Of a stretch of DNA of 58,584 nt, positions 1-7,253 are shown piece by piece; the first letter of the stretch is position 1, and each line of letters begins with the position of its first letter. Under the pieces are notes generated by a model that was given only the letters and a program-made list of their open reading frames with translations, did no database searches and was not told where the DNA came from. Origin of the DNA: Pyxidicoccus fallax (GTDB lineage: Bacteria; Myxococcota; Myxococcia; Myxococcales; Myxococcaceae); contig NZ_JABBJJ010000035.1 in assembly GCF_012933655.1 (NCBI RefSeq), forward strand, positions 1 through 58,584. The letters run 5' to 3'. The position numbers and the translations under genes are program-made.

Positions 1-1
1 C

Positions 2-115
2 TTCGAGGGCAGGCAACGGCTGGTACGCCTGCTCATCGAGCGCGTCGTGGTGACGGGCGAGCACGTTACCATCGAGCACGCTGTCCCCCTCTCCGGCCGG
101 TTTTGTCGTTTGCGG
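2..115 (+). pseudogene. C-terminal tail of a serine recombinase
   Basis: The open frame entering from the left edge reads FEGRQRLVRLLIERVVVTG and continues EHVTIEHAVPLSG. This resembles the C-terminal strand region of large serine recombinases (resolvase/invertase type) carried by mobile elements. The frame runs on past position 115 as low-similarity arginine- and proline-rich sequence with no proper stop, so the gene end appears eroded or frameshifted. Only the last 35-40 residues are visible and the catalytic N-terminal domain lies outside the window. Identity rests on motif resemblance only. Confidence 0.5.
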
Positions 116-479
116 GAAAACGACGTTCGACGTGTTCGCCTGCGTGAGGTGTGGAGGCCGCAGGAGGGTGCTGGCATCCCTGACGGCCCCCGGTGGGGGG
201 CGCGCTATTGTGGAGCACCTGGCATTGCCCTCGCGGCCTGCGAAGCGGGCCCCGGCACAGGGTCCCCCCCAGAGCGCGGGGTGTTGAGCCCAAGCACCCA
301 CAGTGACCTGGAAGCCCACGCCCCTGCGGCCTGCCGCCTGGCTGGGTCGCTTGGGCCGGCATGTGCCCCGAGGGGCGGCACAGCCTCAGCTCCGGCCCGG
401 CGCACAGCCCGCGTGTCACCCTCCAGCGGCCCTTCTTGGCCCCTCTTCACCAACCCGCCGCCCTCAACAGGGCTCCTAT

Positions 480-658
480 CCGTCCTATACTTTGGGCGTC
501 ACCCCGTCCTTCAGCCGGCCCCGCGTTTCGGACGACAACGCGTTTTCCGAGGCGCTCTTCCGTACACTGAAGTACCGCCCCACCTTCCCGCAGCGCCCCT
601 TCGTGTCCGTCGAGGACGCGCGCGGCTGGGTGAGGCGCTTCGTGGGCGAGGCCACGTG
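480..658 (+). pseudogene. IS3-family transposase (OrfB, rve domain) fragment
   Basis: A stretch of about 55 residues reads LGVTPSFSRPRVSDDNAFSE followed by ALFRTLKYRPTFPQRPF. This is the signature near the third catalytic residue of IS3-type DDE transposases, whose usual form has SRP.VS.DN.F.E...RTLKYRP; the Glu of the DDE triad is the E of AFSE. There is no start codon, no upstream DD half and no downstream end. It is a relic of an insertion sequence, next to the recombinase tail at the window edge. Confidence 0.75.
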
Positions 659-690
659 TCGGCTCGGCTGCACACGCGGCCCCGGTGCGT

Positions 691-1668
691 TCACCCCCCC
701 GCGCCGAACTCCTGCACCCGACGCCCCTGCGGGACGGGCGCCGGCGGGCCCGCGAGGAAGGCGCGGTACGCCTCCCCCGTCTCGCGCGGCCGCTCCATCA
801 TCGGCAGGTGCCCCACGCCGGGCAGCACCCGGCCCACGTGTCCGGGCAGCGCCTGCAGCCGCGCGGCGCCCGAGACGTGGAACACCTGGTCCTCCGCCCC
901 CCACAGCGAGAAGGACGGCACCGTGAGGTGCGGCAGCAGGTGCTCCACCACGGGCCCCTGTGCCCGGTGCGCGTGCCACATGCGCACGTCCCCCGGCACG
1001 TCACGGACGGCGCGCGCTGCGAGATGCGCGAGCACGGGCCCCGGCACGAACGGCCGGCGCACGAACATCCGGTCTACCAGCCGCTCGAACTCCGCGTGCG
1101 AGGTGACGACGAGCGGCAGGTGGCCCGCGGCAATCTCGCGCTCCACCGGGCTCGGCTCGGGCGTGGGCAGCCCGTGCGGCGCGCCGATGAACGCGAGGCT
1201 CAGCACCTGCTCCGGGTGGCGCGACGCGTACACCGCCGCGATCGCGCCCCCCATGGAGCTGCCCGCCAGGTGGAAGCGCTCAAGCCCCACCGCGCGCGTG
1301 AAGGCGTGCAGCCGCGCCACCTGCGCGTCGTACCGGTAGTCCGCGCCCTCCAGGCGCGAGCTGTCCCCGAAGCCGGGCAGGTCCGGCGCCACCACGCGGT
1401 GCGCGGGCGTGAGCGCGGCGGAGAACTCCGTCCAGTGGTCCTTCTCCCCGAACAGGCCGTGCAGCAGCAGCACGGGCGCGCCCTGCCCGCCCTCGAGGTA
1501 ATGGACCGTGTGCCTGTCCACGGTGACGACCCCCGGGGTGAGCCCCGCGAGCCCGCGGTTCAGGGCGATGAGCGGCGCCACGAACGGCGCGGGCACCAGG
1601 TGGTAGGCGGCCGTGGTGGCGCCCACCACGGCGAGGAGAGCGACGAGCAGCGTGCGGGTCTGGGTCAT
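691..1668 (-). CDS. Alpha/beta-fold hydrolase, membrane- or export-anchored
   Basis: 325 residues when started at the ATG at 1668; an in-frame start 8 codons upstream is possible but less likely. Residues 5-25 are hydrophobic, giving a signal anchor or signal peptide. The body is a classic alpha/beta hydrolase: oxyanion-loop HG near residue 70, nucleophile elbow GSSMGG with Ser138, acid in the motif WGAEDQVF, and catalytic His in GVGHLPMME. The family covers esterases, lipases, epoxide hydrolases and C-C hydrolases, and the substrate cannot be read from the sequence. The downstream end runs into mobile-element debris. The gene looks intact. Confidence 0.85.
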   Translation of the reverse strand: MTQTRTLLVALLAVVGATTAAYHLVPAPFVAPLIALNRGLAGLTPGVVTVDRHTVHYLEGGQGAPVLLLHGLFGEKDHWTEFSAALTPAHRVVAPDLPGFGDSSRLEGADYRYDAQVARLHAFTRAVGLERFHLAGSSMGGAIAAVYASRHPEQVLSLAFIGAPHGLPTPEPSPVEREIAAGHLPLVVTSHAEFERLVDRMFVRRPFVPGPVLAHLAARAVRDVPGDVRMWHAHRAQGPVVEHLLPHLTVPSFSLWGAEDQVFHVSGAARLQALPGHVGRVLPGVGHLPMMERPRETGEAYRAFLAGPPAPVPQGRRVQEFGAGG

Positions 1669-1875
1669 GGGGCCACGTCTTGCGCCCCTCACCGTGACAC
1701 GGGTCTGACAGGGCGCTCAAGCAGTCGCGCTGCTCCAGAAGCTCACGCCCCTGCTGCCCCCTTGCTGGAGGGGCGTCTGGGTTGGCGTGTGCCCAAAGGA
1801 GGCTGCACCGCCTCTTCCTCTGCCTGGCGCACAGCTCGGCGGCACCCGTCAGCGGCCCTCCTCGCCCCCTCTGCA

Positions 1876-2583
1876 TCAGCCGACAAGGTCCGTCAGCGCG
1901 AGGACGAGCTGCGCCACGCCAACGAGAGCCTGGAGCAGCGTGTCGAGGAGCGCACCCGCGAGCTCAAGCCCTTCTTGATCACGCTGGGACAGCACGTGGT
2001 CGACGAGCGCCAGGAGATCATCAGCCTGCTCGAGGACGTGTGCCGCTACACCGAGCATGTGGGCGACATCGTCAAGCTGCAACAGAACCACGCGCGCACG
2101 CCCCGCATGCACGCGCCCGTGCAACTGGCGGAGTTGGTGGAGGACGCGCTGCGCTTCAACGCGTCCGGCCTCTCCCGCCATCAGGTGAAGGGGGTGCGCG
2201 AGCTGGCTCCGTTGCCTCCCGTGCTCACCGACAAGCACAAGGCCCTGATGATCCTCGTCAACCTGAACAGCAATGCCCAATACGCCCTGGATGGCGTGCC
2301 CCCGGACGAGCGGCTCCTGACGGTGCGGCTGGCGCACACCGAGAACCACCGCATCCGCATCGAGCTGCGTGACAATGGAATGGGCATCGCACCGGAGATG
2401 CTCACGCGTATCTTCCAGTTCGGGTTCACCACCCGCGAGGAAGGGCATGGCTTCTGCCTGCACTCCAGTGCGCTGGCGGCCCAGGAGTTGGGGGGCTCGC
2501 TGACGGCCCACAGCGAGGGTTTGGGGCGCGGAGCCACCTTCTCGCTGGAGCTCCCCTCTGTCCCGGTACAGGAAGCGGCCTGA
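1876..2583 (+). pseudogene. Histidine kinase remnant lacking the H-box
   Basis: The frame carries a coiled-coil linker typical of PAS-linked kinases (REDELRHANESLEQRVEERT), then jumps directly to the second DHp helix (ITLGQHVVDERQEIISLLED, then HVGDIVKLQQNHAR). It then has a full ATPase domain: N box in LVNLNSNAQYA, G1 in DNGMGI, F box near FQFGFTT, and a degenerate G2 (EGHGFCLHSS). The segment that should hold the phospho-accepting His is absent, apparently an in-frame internal deletion just after RTRELK. The sensory N-terminus is also missing and no convincing start is present; a GTG at 1789 is the nearest in-frame candidate. It could at most be an ATPase without autophosphorylation. Confidence 0.75.
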
Positions 2584-2708
2584 GCAGGCCCGTGTGGGTG
2601 TGACAGCCTCCAGGCCTCCTCGAGCCCGGAGGGCTTCCTGAGTGGTGTCGGGCGGAAATCGACGCCGTGGATGACACTCCGCGGGGACCGTGGTGTTTCA
2701 GGGAGCAA

Positions 2709-4307
2709 ATGAATGAGACTCGAAACAAGAGAACGGAGCCAATACCAGAGGTGGTAACCTCCCTCCCTGCTCATCTCCAGCGTTCGCGCGGTTCGCAGTG
2801 GGGTCTGCTCTCCGTCTTGATTCTGACGGCCGTGGCGGGTTGCTCGGACAAGACCCCTCCCGACGCGGCGCCGGGGGAGGGCAGGCCTCTTCTCTGGGGG
2901 AATTGCCCGGCGCTTCCGGATGGCGCCACCCGAGACCCCCGCCAAACGTGTGCGACCCTTCAGGTCCCGCTGGATTATCACCACCCGGATGGGCGCACCC
3001 TCGAGATCGCGATCTCGCGCATTGCCACCGCCAGACCGGACTCCCGACGAGGCGTTCTCTTGTTGAACCCGGGTGGACCGGGGCTCGAAGGACTTGAGCT
3101 TCCGAGCCTGGCCGCCACCGTGCTGCCTTCCGAGGTTCTCGAGCGCTACGACCTGATTGGATTTGACCCTCGCGGTGTGGGACACAGCGCTCCTGTCACC
3201 TGCGGACTGACCGACGTCAGCCTCGTCAACCTCTTCCCGTACCCCGCCGCGGACGGCTCGATCGACGCGAACGTCGCCCTCGCCCGCGAGACCGCGGCTC
3301 GATGTGCCGCATCCACCTCGGGCGACGTCCTGCCATTCATCACCACCGCCAACACCGCCCGTGACATGGATCAGATCCGTCAAGCGCTGGGGGAGGGGAA
3401 GATTTCCTACTGGGGCCAGTCCTACGGCACCTACCTGGGGGCGGTGTATGCGTCCTTGTTCGCCGAAAACACCGACCGGATGGTGCTCGAGGGAAATGTG
3501 GACCCCACGAGGGTCTGGTATGGCACCTTCCACCACTGGAGCGAGGGCATGGCCAGCCGGTTCCCCGACGCCGCCCGCGTCGCCGCGGCGAACAACGACA
3601 CCGTCCACTTCGGCACGACCGTGGAGGAGGTGACGGCGGCGTACCTCGAGCTGGCGAGCCGGCTCGACGCGACCCCCGCTTCCGTCCCCGGAACGAGCGC
3701 GCGAATCTCAGGGGGTTTGTTCCGAACCGTCACCTACAGTTTGTTGGAAAAGAATGAGCAGCTTCCGCTTCTCGTCCAGCTCTGGCGCGCCATCGACAAT
3801 CTCACCGCTGGAGCTCCCACCGCCGAGGATGCCGCGCTGCTCCAGCAGGTCTTCGCCCAGGAAGCGGCCAGGACGGACGTTCCCGCCGACAATCAGACGG
3901 CCGTCTTCCTGGCGCTCGCCTGTGGTGACGCGAGCTGGCCCACCGGCATCGAGGTCTACAGGAAGAAGACCGCCGAGGACCGGGCCGCTCATCCGCTCAC
4001 CGCCGGCATGCCATTCAATATCTGGCCGTGCGCCTTCTGGAAGACCCAGCCTCGTGAGGCCGTGGTCGAGGTGACCCGCCAGGGAGAGCACAACATCCTC
4101 CTGCTGCAAAACCGACGCGACAACGCGACTCCATGGGAATCCGGGCTGGGCATGCGAAAGGCCCTCGGAGCGCGCGCGACGTTTGTCGAGGTCGACGCGG
4201 GCGGCCACTATGTCTACGGTCAGGGCTCATCCTGCGTGGATGGCGTGTTCAATACGTTCCTCATGACCGGACAACTTCCCCAGGGCGACGTCTCCTGCGC
4301 GAATTAG
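2709..4307 (+). CDS. Lipoprotein alpha/beta hydrolase, TAP-like (S33-type) peptidase
   Basis: 532 residues from the ATG at 2709, which has AGGGAG a few bases upstream and is preferred over an in-frame ATG at 2667. An N-terminal stretch followed by LLSVLILTAVAGC is a lipoprotein signal with the lipid-attachment Cys in VAGCSDK. The catalytic core has the HGG-equivalent LLLNPGGPG, the nucleophile elbow GQSYGTYLG (Ser238) and a late catalytic His in AGGHYVYG. The C-terminal part matches the TAP-like domain of secreted tripeptidyl or prolyl aminopeptidases (SlpD/E-like). The likely role is peptide hydrolysis in the envelope. It stands alone, with no operon partner. Confidence 0.85.
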   Translation: MNETRNKRTEPIPEVVTSLPAHLQRSRGSQWGLLSVLILTAVAGCSDKTPPDAAPGEGRPLLWGNCPALPDGATRDPRQTCATLQVPLDYHHPDGRTLEIAISRIATARPDSRRGVLLLNPGGPGLEGLELPSLAATVLPSEVLERYDLIGFDPRGVGHSAPVTCGLTDVSLVNLFPYPAADGSIDANVALARETAARCAASTSGDVLPFITTANTARDMDQIRQALGEGKISYWGQSYGTYLGAVYASLFAENTDRMVLEGNVDPTRVWYGTFHHWSEGMASRFPDAARVAAANNDTVHFGTTVEEVTAAYLELASRLDATPASVPGTSARISGGLFRTVTYSLLEKNEQLPLLVQLWRAIDNLTAGAPTAEDAALLQQVFAQEAARTDVPADNQTAVFLALACGDASWPTGIEVYRKKTAEDRAAHPLTAGMPFNIWPCAFWKTQPREAVVEVTRQGEHNILLLQNRRDNATPWESGLGMRKALGARATFVEVDAGGHYVYGQGSSCVDGVFNTFLMTGQLPQGDVSCAN

Positions 4308-4422
4308 CGCGGTTGCCCAGGGCTGATGTGACGAAGCCGGGCATGGGCCTGACGGAGGGAGCGCACCATCCACTGGGCAGGGGCACCGGCCATCTCGAAG
4401 GTTTCCGCCCTCGCATGGGGCG

Positions 4423-4560
4423 GTGATTGTCTTCGTGACGCTTCCGGACAACAAGCGCTACGCCTTTATCGGAGACCTCGCCTGGCAATTGGAGGGCGTC
4501 ACCGAGCAGGAGGAGCGCCCGCTCACGCAGCGCCTCGCGGATGTCGAGCCTCGGCTCCGA
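4423..4560 (+). pseudogene. Metallo-beta-lactamase-fold hydrolase fragment
   Basis: About 46 codons read IVFVTLPDNKRYAFIGDLAW followed by QLEGVTEQEERP. This resembles the strand-loop region of MBL-fold hydrolases where a metal-binding Asp (the D of IGDL) follows a YAF.GD pattern. Nothing upstream carries the HxHxDH motif, and the frame degrades after ERPLTQRLADVE. It fills the gap between the TAP-like hydrolase and the reverse-strand lipoprotein and is best read as gene debris. Confidence 0.45.
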
Positions 4561-4570
4561 GCGGTGGCCA

Positions 4571-4996
4571 TCAGAGCGCCCCGTCTTCAATCCGCTCCAG
4601 TTCCCAACATGCGTTCTTCCTGAAGAAGTACGAGACCTGGTAATCCGTATCTCGCTTCCAGAGGACCAGCTCCGCGTGCCCGGAGGCAAGCGGGTTCACG
4701 CGCAGCTCAAGCGACTTCGCCTTTCTCTCGCTCTGACCTGGAAGCACGGGGAACTCCACCTGGTGGCGCTCCAGGCTTCGGGTGAAAGGCCTCGGTTCCG
4801 GCTCGGCCTTCAGGTCCAGTTGCTGTATCTCCAGGGGATAGCTCGTGAAGGCCCTCTGGATTTCCGTGCTCTCGGCAAACGCCTCGATGAACTCCGAGAA
4901 GTCCTGAGACGGGCATTCGGAAGGAGTGCCGAGCGCGGGCGGACTCGCACAGGCCCCGATGGCGAATGACACGACAAGGTAGCGCAGACGACTCAA
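4571..4996 (-). CDS. Small lipoprotein of unknown function (DUF4348-like)
   Basis: 141 residues if started at the TTG at 4996, which is directly preceded by GGAGGGACA, a strong ribosome-binding site. This start gives a neat lipoprotein signal (SRLRYLVVSFAIGAC, Cys in IGACASP), whereas ATG starts further upstream would bury it. The mature part is acidic then mixed, with the pattern SQDFSEFIEAFAES followed by FQ/RAF..YPL, loosely resembling DUF4348 lipoproteins whose function is unknown. No catalytic motif is visible. The gene is on the reverse strand downstream of the TonB-domain gene and may be co-transcribed with it across a gap of about 230 bases. Confidence 0.65.
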   Translation of the reverse strand: MSRLRYLVVSFAIGACASPPALGTPSECPSQDFSEFIEAFAESTEIQRAFTSYPLEIQQLDLKAEPEPRPFTRSLERHQVEFPVLPGQSERKAKSLELRVNPLASGHAELVLWKRDTDYQVSYFFRKNACWELERIEDGAL

Positions 4997-5116
4997 TGTC
5001 CCTCCAGGACGGGCCCCTGTCAGGTGGGGCATTGCCGGGCTGTGCAGCCGGTGGGCCAGGGTCTCCCCCTCCTGAAAGCTCATGGAAAGGCAGGGGCCGT
5101 GGCCCTCCTGCCACAC

Positions 5117-5227
5117 TCAGTCGACCCATGGAGCGTCATTGAGTGTTTTCAGCAGCAGGTCCTCGAAGGGCCTCTGATTCCGCGACATGTCTCGTCTCTC
5201 GAGCAGCAGGGCTGGGTAAGGCTTCAT
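5117..5227 (-). CDS. Possible 36-residue ORF coupled to the TonB-domain gene
   Basis: An ATG at 5227 overlaps the stop codon of the upstream TonB-domain gene by four bases (ATGA), the classic coupling arrangement. The frame encodes MKPYPALLLERRDMSRNQRP followed by FEDLLLKTLNDAPWVD and a stop. The composition is protein-like and not a run of Arg/Pro/Ala as in shadow frames here. No family is recognised. It may be a true micro-ORF or the worn end of a larger gene. Confidence 0.35.
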   Translation of the reverse strand: MKPYPALLLERRDMSRNQRPFEDLLLKTLNDAPWVD

Positions 5228-5661
5228 TCGACCTGGAACACAAACTGTTGCGCCAGGCGCGTGCGGACCCGCACCCCACGCTTCGTCGCCGGCGCGAACT
5301 TCCACCGCTTGATCGAGTCAAGCGCCAGGACCGCCAGCTCGGGTGGCGGTGAGCCCTGAACTGCCGGCTCACTGACGGAGCCGTCGGGCTCGACGGTGAA
5401 GCCAACGACGACCGTGCCGAAGACGCCGACAGCGATCAATTCGGGCGGATAGTCTGGGAACCGCGACGACAGCACTCGGGGCGGGGTATCGAAGTCCTCC
5501 GGCAGCCCTATCTTGGGCGATGCACCGACGTAGAGTCGTTCCGCGTCGCTCTTGGTCTGACGGCTGCCGGTCCAGCCAATCTGGTACTCGGGTGCCTTCG
5601 TCGTCGTGCACCCTGCGAAGAAGAGGTGAAGCGCTGCGGCGAGCAGCAGGGATCTGGTCAT
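5224..5661 (-). CDS. TonB C-terminal-domain lipoprotein
   Basis: 145 residues from the ATG at 5661. Residues 1-18 form a lipoprotein signal ending in LHLFFAGC. The second half is a TonB C-terminal fold: FPDYPPELIAVGVFGTVVVG, then FTVEPDGSVSEPAVQGS, a PPELAVLALDSIKRWKF stretch and a closing strand VRVRTRLAQQFVFQ. Energy-transducing TonB proteins normally have an N-terminal helix in the inner membrane. Here a lipid anchor replaces it and there is no long Pro-rich spacer, so this is probably not a classical TonB. Such stand-alone TonB_C lipoproteins are common in myxobacteria and their role is unknown. ExbB/ExbD are not nearby. Confidence 0.8.
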   Translation of the reverse strand: MTRSLLLAAALHLFFAGCTTTKAPEYQIGWTGSRQTKSDAERLYVGASPKIGLPEDFDTPPRVLSSRFPDYPPELIAVGVFGTVVVGFTVEPDGSVSEPAVQGSPPPELAVLALDSIKRWKFAPATKRGVRVRTRLAQQFVFQVE

Positions 5662-5815
5662 GGGTCTGTACGAGTGTTGAGAGACAGCCACTGCGGCATG
5701 ATGCCGGCATCGCCATACCACCCAAGCGCCACCGATAGCGTTGTCGCGAGGAGGAGAGCAGGCTGCGAGTGTGTTGCCGATGCGCCATCCGGGCGTGGAG
5801 GAGCGGCTCGCCTCT

Positions 5816-5881
5816 CGAGGGACGAAGCAGGAAGCCCAAAATGGAGACGGGCTGGAGACCCTGAAGAGCTCCAGCCCGTAA
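5816..5881 (+). pseudogene. Tail of a second tyrosine integrase
   Basis: Read in frame this encodes RGTKQEAQNGDGLETLKSSS P and a stop. It is nearly the same as the last residues of the intact integrase that ends at 15532 (GAKQEAQNGDGLETMRISSP). Nothing upstream in this frame belongs to an integrase, so only the final 20 or so codons survive. Base differences from the intact copy show that it comes from a related, not identical, integrase gene. It sits immediately beside the att core, exactly as the intact gene does at the other end. Confidence 0.75.
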
Positions 5882-5934
5882 CCGAATGATTCCGACTACT
5901 TAGGTGGTCGGGGAGACAGGATTTGAACCCGTGG
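5824..5934. repeat. Left att-type direct repeat (attL side), 111 bp
   Basis: Matches 15475-15585 over 111 bases with 8 mismatches by my count. The final 41 bases (5894-5934) are identical and contain the 3' end of a tRNA on the reverse strand. The first part holds the integrase tail and a hairpin (stem ACGGGCTGGAG / CTCCAGCCCGT). This is the left boundary of the integrated element. Confidence 0.85.
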
Positions 5935-5956
5935 ACACGGGTGCCCTAAACCCGCG
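5905..5956 (-). pseudogene. 3' part of a tRNA gene (proline type) at the left att site
   Basis: Reverse-strand sequence ends CTCCCCG-A-CCA, preceded by a T arm (ACGGG, TTCAAAT, CCTGT). C1-G72 pairing implied by the terminal G, with A73, is typical of bacterial tRNA-Pro. Just upstream, CGGGT-TTAGGGC-ACCCG (5938-5954) can form an anticodon-like stem-loop with AGG in the anticodon position. No 5' acceptor strand CGGGGAG or proper D arm is present, so this is not a complete tRNA. Confidence 0.55.
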
Positions 5957-6132
5957 ACGGCGCACGCCTTTCGAGCAATCGTGAGTGAATCCGGGCACTT
6001 CGAGTCCACGGGACAGTCCTCGCCAGTCCCATCTGTGCCTCGCAGTCCCCTACCGTCTTGGAGACATTCTGGAGACAGAAGCAGGGGCGCACGGTGCACC
6101 GGGCACGTTAAGGGACGGTGCTCCCGCTGCGG

Positions 6133-6822
6133 TCAGCGCACCCGCGTTGCAAGCCGCTTCTCGAACCACTTGCTCGACGGGTGACTCGCGGCCCACACAG
6201 GCACACCGGGGGGTAGCACGGCGTCGACCTCTGCCTTCACCGCGGCCGTGCACGCGTTGAGGATCCACTTGGGCCCGTACTCCGCCACGCGCGCCTGGAA
6301 GTTCGCCTTCCAGCCGGCATTGAAGAGTTCGTTCCACATCACGGTCCGGATTTGCCCCGGGCGCTGGCGCGACCGCAGGCTCCCCAGCGAGGCCTGCCAC
6401 TGCACCGGGTTGCTCACGACCACCGTCGCGCCCGCCGGGACGCCCATCGCGGCGAGGTGCATGGCCAGGTGATTGCGCAGCCGCTTGCGGGTGGAGCGGT
6501 CCTGAAGCAGCCCAATGGGCACGAAGCCCTCCCGGTACTCGCTGGTGTGCGGCGACTCGACGACAAACAGCACGACGAGCGCGCCCATGAGGTCGAGGGC
6601 CGAGACGGGCTGCTCTACCAAATGCACCTTTTCACCGTCCCAGGTGGCCAGCACCTCATCGGGCACGACGGAGGCGGGCGTGAAGATCGCGGGTGGCAGC
6701 ACCACGCGCGTCGGTCCGTCGTTCGCGAGCGCAGCCCACGACGGCTCGTCGGACTGGAGAGTCTGCCTCCAGGGCGCGGCCTCACCCGGCAACTGCATCT
6801 CGTACTCAATTGTGTACATCAC
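6133..6822 (-). CDS. Island protein with ESPH and NPVQW motifs, unknown function
   Basis: 229 residues starting 12 bases after the DUF1413 gene, so the two form an operon. The middle carries VLFVVESPHTSEYREGF, a GLLQDRSTRKRLRNHL segment and VVVSNPVQWQASLGSLR, then a basic region and KWILNACTAAVKAEV. The ESPHxxEY and NPxQxQ(A/C)SLG pairing is something I associate with phage- and island-borne proteins that have a uracil-DNA-glycosylase-like fold, where the motifs line a pocket. That link is from memory of the motif and is not established here. No signal peptide or membrane segment. The two Trp-rich N-terminal strands are unassigned. Confidence 0.7.
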   Translation of the reverse strand: MMYTIEYEMQLPGEAAPWRQTLQSDEPSWAALANDGPTRVVLPPAIFTPASVVPDEVLATWDGEKVHLVEQPVSALDLMGALVVLFVVESPHTSEYREGFVPIGLLQDRSTRKRLRNHLAMHLAAMGVPAGATVVVSNPVQWQASLGSLRSRQRPGQIRTVMWNELFNAGWKANFQARVAEYGPKWILNACTAAVKAEVDAVLPPGVPVWAASHPSSKWFEKRLATRVR

Positions 6823-6834
6823 CGTCCTCTCCGA

Positions 6835-7197
6835 TCAGCGACGCTCGTAGATGGCCTGATTCTGGGGCGTTTTACGCACATGAATCGCCAGATCCGGCTC
6901 CACCTCTTTGCGGAACTCCCGCCCGAAGACAGTTGGCGACGGGATCTGCTTCCACTCGTCCTTGGAGAACAGATCCTGGAGTTTGAACTCCTGGCCGACA
7001 GGGACAGCACGAGCGCGCTCGACAGCCTTCGTCAGCCACTCTTCATTACCTCTGCCGATGGGTGCGGCAGCCGCTCCAACGAGGACTTGGCGAAGTTTCT
7101 CAACGACGAATGCGTCGAGATCGAGTTCGGCCTCGCGGGCTTGTTCAAGTGCCGCCATAGCAAGATCGGCGTCGAGGGTGAGGGCAAGTTGCAGCAT
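6835..7197 (-). CDS. DUF1413-domain protein, antitoxin-like
   Basis: 120 residues from an ATG preceded at 5 bases by AGGAGG. The N-terminal half (LALTLDADLAMAALEQAREA, then ELDLDAFVVEKLRQVL) looks like a ribbon-helix-helix or short helical antitoxin-type segment. The C-terminal half (AVPVGQEFKLQDLFSKDEWK, then PSPTVFGREFRKEV) matches the DUF1413 pattern: a PxGxxFxLxDLF motif followed by W and GrxF. DUF1413 proteins are small, often on mobile elements, and have no established activity. It is first in a two-gene operon with the ESPH-motif gene and has its own recognisable promoter, so the pair may be a toxin-antitoxin or defence module; that role is inference. Confidence 0.7.
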   Translation of the reverse strand: MLQLALTLDADLAMAALEQAREAELDLDAFVVEKLRQVLVGAAAAPIGRGNEEWLTKAVERARAVPVGQEFKLQDLFSKDEWKQIPSPTVFGREFRKEVEPDLAIHVRKTPQNQAIYERR

Positions 7198-7202
7198 GAC
7201 AA

Positions 7203-7253
7203 CCTCCTGTTAACTGTCAGTAGAACAATATAGCTCACGATAGAATTACGCAA
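7203..7253 (-). promoter_or_regulatory. Predicted sigma70-type promoter and SD for the DUF1413 operon
   Basis: On the reverse strand: -35 TTGCGT (7253-7248), 17-base spacer, -10 TATTGT (7230-7225), then AGGAGG (7208-7203) five bases before the ATG at 7197. The stretch is strikingly AT-rich for this genome. A near-palindrome CAGTTAACAG lies between the -10 and the SD and could be an operator. Confidence 0.5.

Noticed and set aside
685..1875. Forward frame extending upstream of the histidine-kinase remnant
   Set aside because: It lies opposite the alpha/beta hydrolase, reads as Arg/His/Gln-rich shadow sequence and only becomes kinase-like from about 1876.
5905..5990. A complete tRNA gene at the left boundary
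   Set aside because: The T arm, acceptor 3' strand and an anticodon-like arm can be drawn, but no 5' acceptor strand matching CTCCCCG and no D arm are found.
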